From Stemphylium vesicarium (lineage: Eukaryota; Ascomycota; Dothideomycetes; Pleosporales; Pleosporaceae), in the NCBI GenBank assembly GCA_004380135.1, contig QXCR01000271.1, forward strand, positions 1 to 25,791: a stretch of DNA of 25,791 bases, given 5' to 3'. Position numbers and translations under genes: made by a program. The notes beneath the pieces are model-generated. The model was not told the origin of the DNA, made no database searches, and saw only the letters and a list, made by a program, of their open reading frames with translations. Numbering within the stretch: position 1 is the first letter of the stretch; every line of letters begins with the position of its first letter. Positions 20,872 through 25,791 of the stretch are shown piece by piece.

Positions 20872-21975
20872 TTAGAAAGAACCTAAGTAAACGATTCATA
20901 CGCGAGAGCGATAGCCTAATAGCTTCGCCTATACTATTTACTAAGAAAGCTAATAGGAAGTGGCGACTATATGTTGACTACCGCAGAGTAAATAGTAGTA
21001 TAATAAAGAATTAATATTTACTACTACTAATAACGGAGCTTATAGATTAACTCTAAGAAGTAAAATAGTTTACTAAATTTAATATTTAGGAAGAATTTTA
21101 CTATATTTAAATTACTAAAGAACACGAGTAGAAGACCGCCTTTAAGATAAAGTATAGACTATATAAGCATATAGTTATACTATTTAGATTAATAAACGCG
21201 CTAGTTACCTTTTAGGTAGTTATTAATAAGGTACTCTATAAGTATCTAGGAATCTTCGTAGCCGCCTACCTAGATAATATACTAGTATACTCTAAAGGTA
21301 CGCTAGAAGAATATATAAAATATATAAAGAAGGTACTATAGAAGCTTAAGTAATATAAGCTATACTTATAACCTATAAAGTATAAATTCTATATAAAGGA
21401 AATAGAATTCCTAGAGTTTATTATCTTAATAGAAAATATAAAAATAAATCTAAAAAAGATCTAGACTATATAGGAGTAGCTAACTTTTAAAATAGTTAAG
21501 AACGTATAATTCTTTCTAGAATTTATAAACTTTTATAGAAAACTTATTAGGAACTACTCTTAGATTATAATACTACTTATAGAGATTATAAAAAAAGAAG
21601 TAAAGTTTAAATAGGAAAAGAAATATTAAGAGGCTTTTAACTAACTAAAGTAGGTATTCCTTAAAGCCTCTATACTTAAGATATATAACTCTAGACGCAA
21701 GACGTAAGTTAAGACTAACGCGTTAGATTATGCACTTAGCGCTATACTATTATAGCTATATAATAATAGGAAATAGAGACTAGTATTCTACTATTCTAGA
21801 AAGTTCTCTAGAGTAGAACTTAACTATAATATTTATAATAAGGAACTACTTAAAGTAGTTAATACCTTTAAATAATAGGAAGTGTACCTCTTAGAACTCC
21901 TAGACTAGATTAAAGTATTATCTAATTACCTAAACTTAATAAGCTTTATAATAACTAAGAAGCTTAATAGAAGAT
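20872..21975 (+). pseudogene. Element D RT and RNase H, cut by element E
   Basis: The frame resumes after the MITE with NLSKRFIRES. RT covers about 20890-21400, with the active-site box at 21267-21290 reading YLDNILVY (second Asp to Asn). RNase H covers about 21620-21970, including the Asn-Ala-Leu-Asp stretch near 21718. It is less damaged than the pols of A and B. The frame ends abruptly at 21975, where unrelated, unmutated sequence begins. The integrase of D is not seen. Confidence 0.75.
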
Positions 21976-22195
21976 TATAACACTCAGGCCGAAGGCCTGC
22001 AGTTAGGCGCATTTAGTCCCAACATGTTTGCTTCTTACACTCGCGCCTTGGCGAAGATACCTACTTTTAACCTGCGCTTCGCGTAAGGGAAGAGAGATAA
22101 GAATTATTCTTCTTACTACTACCCCCTTAGTATAGTAATATAGAGCTATCCCCTACTATTCTATTATAATATAAAGTAAATATTATTACCTATAA
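21976..22195 (+). repeat. Putative 5' LTR or leader of element E
   Basis: Begins TATAACACTC (from TGTAACACTC) right where the D frame breaks. The first 115 bases are unmutated, with CAGGCCGAAGGCCTG, an imperfect palindrome, at 21984-21998. The right end is not fixed because no second copy is in the window. The call rests on the TG-type start, lack of coding and the gag that follows. Confidence 0.4.
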
Positions 22196-22239
22196 CTACC
22201 TTTTATATAATAATTCTTCTTCCTCTAAGATTAATAGTC

Positions 22240-23340
22240 TAAAAATAGCTCCCTCTATATAATTAGACTACTTAGCTAAAATAATAAGTTAAAGCTCTAG
22301 TATCTTAACTCTACTATAAATACTACGCAAGAAATATAAATTATAAAAGAAAAATATATCTATAATACTTATAGAGCGTATTTAAGCTATAAAAGAGTAA
22401 TATAATAAACTTTTAGCCCTCTAATAATTACGCGAGCTAGAAGAGGAAGTCGCGCAGCTAGAAGGGCGCGGACAAGGGCCACCCCCAGCTAAAGCCAACC
22501 TTTTGGCGCGGAATCTCGCGACCCGCACCCAGAGCGCAGCTAGCTAGCCCAGCTTTGCGCACGTAAGGCGCACTTTAAAACTAAAAGACTTAGTAGAATA
22601 TAAGAGAAAAACGATTAAGAAATACTATAAATTTATTTACTCCTATAAGATAGCCTTTTAGCTTCTACTATAAGAGTTCTATATAGACTATAATAAAGTT
22701 ATCTAGTTAATATAATATCTAGAAGAAGATTTTAAGAAGCTCTAGTATATATATTTTAAACGCACTTTTAAAGCGTTAAAAGAGATTCTAATTTAGAAAT
22801 ACTTTAAGTAGTACTTATTAGACTTACTCTCTAATTTTATTAATTATAGTTTTAAAGTAGCTATAGCGTATAGTTATATAATATAGTAAAAAGACTAAAT
22901 TATCTAATTTTTTACTATCTATCTTAATATACTAGAAGACTAACTTATAGTCTATACTAAAGAGTAAAGAGTCTAATACTTATTTACTAAGCTAAGGCTA
23001 GAGCTATAGTAAGTAATTATTAATTACTACTAAATTCTAGTAATAAGAGAAAATCTTATTACTTTAGTATTAACTTTAAAAAGGAATCTAAATAGAATAC
23101 TAGCCGCGTATAAGTAACTAAGCTAAAACGTATATAGAGAGAAAAGAAAGAAGCTTACTTTACTACCTTTTTCTTATAGCGTACTAAAGAAGATAAAAAA
23201 TAAATATAATATTACTTATTTTAAGTACTAAAAGAAAGGTTACTATACTAATAAGTATTAAAGTAGTAATCTAAATTAGCTACTAGTTAATATTAACTAT
23301 ATAGAAAAAGCCTAAGCCTTATTATAAACTTAGAATTAGT
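22240..23340 (+). pseudogene. Element E gag pseudogene
   Basis: A Glu/Gln-rich, probably coiled-coil N-terminal stretch is readable at about 22425-22570 (LEEEVAQLEGR), where the DNA is GC-rich and lightly mutated. A long Lys/Tyr-rich gag body follows, with few stops. The zinc knuckle at 23217-23258 has exact C-X2-C-X4-H-X4-C spacing, but all four ligands are Tyr, as RIP predicts for TGY and CAY codons. The start codon is not determined. Confidence 0.65.
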
Positions 23341-25494
23341 AAGACGTATACTTATAGATATTTTACTAGATATAAAGTATATATATAGCGTAAGAGTAGA
23401 CTTAAGTCTAAAAAAGAAACTTAGAATTATTCTAAATCTCTAAGTAAATATTAGCCTAATTAGCTAAAGAAGAACTATAAAAATAAGTATAACGCCTATT
23501 AAGAATATAGAGCTTCTAAGACTAAGATAAATTAATATATAATATTAGAGTACTTACGTAGTATATACGTTTTAAGTGCGCTTATTAGATAATAATAGTA
23601 TAGAACGCTATATTAATATTATAGTATATAGAGTAGATAAGAAAAGAATTTCTCTACTTTTAGAAAACTCTTTCTTATAGTAAAAAAGTATTTTAATTAA
23701 TTATAGCTATTAAAAATAGTAATAAGGCCTTATAAAAGTAGATATTTAATTAGTAACTACTAATAGCCTTTTAGAAGATATAAAATATACTAGCTCTACT
23801 ACTTATCTTCTAAGAATACTATAAACTACTAGTATAAGTTTAGAATATAAGGCGCGCGTATACGATATTTACGTAGCGTAAGAACTACGCATTTCTAATA
23901 TATTACTAGACTATACTAATATTTTTAATAATAAGAAAGCTATAACTCTTTTAAGTTATAAGAGTTTAGATTATATAATCTCTATTTAGCTAGGTAAAGA
24001 GCTACCTTATAGACTATTATATACCCTCTCTTTTTAGAAGCTATAGCTATTCTAAGAATATATAAAGAAGGCCCTTTATAGAAAATAGATTTACTATAAT
24101 ATAAGCTTTATTAGCGCACTAATTATCTTTATACTAAAGAAGAATAATATATTTTATTTTTATATAGATTATTATAGCTTAAACTCTATTACTATAAAAG
24201 ATTATTACTTCTTATTACTTATTAGGGAGACGTTAGACTACCTATTAGGCGTATAATACTATATAACTCTTAATTTTAAGAACGCCTACTATTATATATA
24301 AATTAAATTAAGAGATAAGTAGAAAATAGCTTTTTAAACCTAATATAGATATTTTAAGTACTTAGTTATATCTTTTAAATTTACTAACGCTTTAGTAAGC
24401 TTTTAAGTCTATATTAATAGGGCCCTAAGTAGGTATTTAGATTATATATGTGTAGTATATCTAGATAATATACTTATATATACCTACGAAGACGATATTA
24501 CGCTATACTATAATTACTAAGAGAAGCTAAGTTATTTATAAATCTAAAGAAATGCACTTTTACGGCTAGCAAGATGCATTTTCTAGAGTTTATCGTTATA
24601 AGGTAAGGCATACGCGCTAATCCTACGCGCGTTAAGACTATTATATAATAGCTAATATCTACTAATATTAAAAAGCTATAGTTCTTTTTAGACTTTATAA
24701 ACTTTTATTAATACTTTATTAAGTATTACGCTATAGAAATAGCACCTCTTATAGATATTCTTAAAAGAAAATAAGTATTCTATTAGAATAAGGCTATAGA
24801 TACCTCTTTTATAAGGCTAAAGAACCGCTTTATATATACGCCTATTATACGCTATTTTAATAAGACACTTCTAATCTATATTAAGATAAATACTTCTATA
24901 TTTACTATCTTAGATATACTATTATAGTTATTTAAAGATAATAAGTAGTACTTAGTTACTTTAATTTTAAGAAAACTCTAGAATATAGAGTTAAATTATA
25001 AGGTGTATAACCTAGAACTACTAGCTATTATATATAGCTTTAAGTAGTAGCGGCACTACCTAAAGGGTGCATAGTATACTATTTAAGTTTTAACTAATTA
25101 TAATAACCTACGCTTAATTTACATAATATAGAAGCTTAACTTATATTAAATATACTAAGCTCTATATCTAGAAGCTTTTAATTTTAAAGTAAAATATTAT
25201 TTAGAAAATACTAACTCTATAGATAGCCTCTCTAGAAGAGTAGATTATAAGTAAGAGAATCTATCTCTAACTTAATTATTACTTACTCTATAGAATAGAC
25301 TTCTAGTAAGAGTAAAGTATAGTAGAGCGAGAGAATCTATATCTAGGCTTAGTCTAGTAGGCGCGTATAAGATATATATAGCTAACATTTATAGAGCCGT
25401 AAAGGTCCCTACTACTAGCGCTATAGAATATATATTATGCGTGCCACGCTTACTAGCTAGAGTACTAGTTAGTAGTAAATCTATACGAGTAGAG
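23341..25494 (+). pseudogene. Element E pol pseudogene (protease region, RT, RNase H)
   Basis: The protease and linker are at about 23350-24080 and are heavily mutated. RT covers about 24100-24720, with its active-site box at 24458-24481 reading YLDNILIY. A frameshift follows near 24490-24530, after which the conserved segment continues in another frame (NLKKCTFTASKMHFLEF). RNase H covers about 24760-25220, with DSL-type end signature near 25215-25235. From about 25320 the frame is open and lightly mutated up to 25494, where it runs into an LTR and stops within three codons. No integrase is seen. Confidence 0.7.
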
Positions 25495-25595
25495 TGTTAC
25501 AGATAACAAGCAAAGGCCTCTCCCGAACGAAGGATGCGATGTTGGCAGCCAACAGTCGCACGAAACGAAGGATAATGATCAGCGCGGGGCGCGCA

Positions 25596-25604
25596 GGTCA
25601 CGTG
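25596..25604. promoter_or_regulatory. GGTCACGTG motif in the D-family LTR
   Basis: E-box/Cbf1-type motif about 100 bases into the LTR and about 140 before the TATA-like element. The RIP-altered copy at 10758-10766 is GGTTACGTG. Confidence 0.45.
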
Positions 25605-25740
25605 ATTGACATCACGCCAAGACCAACCATCAGGCGCTAGTATGTGATGGCAGCATCCAAGTGATGGCAGCCATCAGAGACATCAGGCAGGACAAGGATA
25701 ATGTTGTGATGGCAGTGATGGCAATAGACTCAGCGATGAG

Positions 25741-25785
25741 GATATAAGGATGGAAAGGTTTCATTGTTTCTCTCGTTGTGGTCAA
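25741..25785 (+). promoter_or_regulatory. Candidate core promoter and RNA start of the D-family LTR
   Basis: GATATAAGG at 25741-25749 is followed, after about 28 bases including a CT-rich stretch, by TGTGGTCAA at 25777-25785. That 9-mer is complementary to the candidate primer site after the 5' LTR of D. Transcription starting near 25775 would put the 9-mer at the RNA 5' end, as self-priming requires. This is inferred from spacing only. Confidence 0.4.
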
Positions 25786-25791
25786 CTCTCA

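Larger units (their letters stand above)
10657..25494 (+). mobile_element. Element D: old Ty3/Gypsy element broken by three insertions
   Basis: Pieces of D are the 5' LTR (10657-11141), leader, gag and early pol (11142-13258), protease tail and linker (19785-20399), and RT with most of RNase H (20872-21975). Element B, a hAT-type MITE and element E occupy the gaps. The integrase and the rest of D are not in the window, unless the LTR at 25495 is its 3' end. The right limit given here is only the end of the nested block. D is the oldest recognisable layer on this side. Confidence 0.7.
21976..25494 (+). mobile_element. Element E: Ty3/Gypsy element truncated before integrase
   Basis: It starts in the RNase H frame of D and contains an LTR-like leader, gag with zinc knuckle, protease region, RT and RNase H. 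It stops where the LTR at 25495 begins. The RT is clearly a different family from those of A, B and D. No integrase or chromodomain is present in the window. The missing part of E may lie beyond the right edge, after the element that inserted at 25495. Confidence 0.65.
25495..25791 (+). repeat. Nearly unmutated D-family LTR, truncated by the window edge
   Basis: 297 bases from TGTTACAGATAAC onward, matching 10657-10953. It keeps normal CA/TG content. It contains GGTCACGTG at 25596-25604, four copies of GTGATGGCA(G) at 25644, 25661, 25706 and 25715, and a TATA-like GATATAAGG at 25741. It interrupts the open pol frame of E and has no clear polypurine tract before it. I therefore favour the 5' LTR, or a solo LTR, of a later D-family insertion over the 3' LTR of D itself. 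Confidence 0.8.

Noticed and set aside
1..25791. Mitochondrial DNA or low-quality assembly as the cause of AT richness
   Set aside because: Intact target duplications, matching LTR pairs and directional CA/TG-to-TA differences between copies show nuclear transposons altered by RIP.

Overview
The window is a 25.8-kb block of nested, decayed LTR retrotransposons. It is almost certainly from a filamentous ascomycete (Pezizomycotina) with repeat-induced point mutation (RIP). The dinucleotides CA and TG are nearly absent over long stretches, TA is in great excess, and CpG survives. Every recognisable reading frame is full of TAA/TAG stops where Gln (CAA/CAG) or Trp (TGG) is expected. I found no intact protein-coding gene, no host gene and no tRNA or rRNA. 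Recognisable coding matter is Ty3/Gypsy gag-pol on the + strand. Three of the five pols still show an integrase-chromodomain end, which marks chromoviruses.

Layout from left to right. 1-375: unassigned RIP-degraded sequence ending in a purine tract. 376-820: a + strand LTR, best read as the 3' LTR of an element whose body lies left of the window. 821-4603: element A, a 5'-truncated Gypsy chromovirus (protease tail, RT, RNase H, integrase, chromodomain, 3' LTR). 4737-5223: a second copy of the first LTR in inverted orientation. 5363-9742: element C, a complete insertion with 458/468-bp LTRs and target duplication ATAGA, but with no reverse transcriptase. 9743-10656: gene-free sequence holding a GC-rich island and a possible fragment of another LTR.

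10657 onward: element D, with a 485-bp 5' LTR and gag/pol. It has been broken three times. Element B (13259-19784) is a full Gypsy chromovirus with 247-bp LTRs and ATATA duplications. A 464-bp hAT-type MITE (20408-20871) has an 8-bp duplication, and removing it rejoins the D pol frame exactly. Element E starts at about 21976 in the RNase H frame of D. E has gag, protease, RT and RNase H, and its pol frame is then cut at 25495 by a nearly unmutated D-family LTR that runs off the window.

Nested order gives relative ages: D predates B, the MITE and E; E predates the LTR at 25495; and A predates the element that ends at 820. The most informative points are a 9-nt match suggesting Tf1-type self-priming in D, a shared GGTCACGTG motif in three unrelated LTR families, the tendency of element outer ends to escape RIP, and the RT-less structure of C with an unmutated junction patch. 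I see no new protein system; the interest lies in transposon structure and genome defence.
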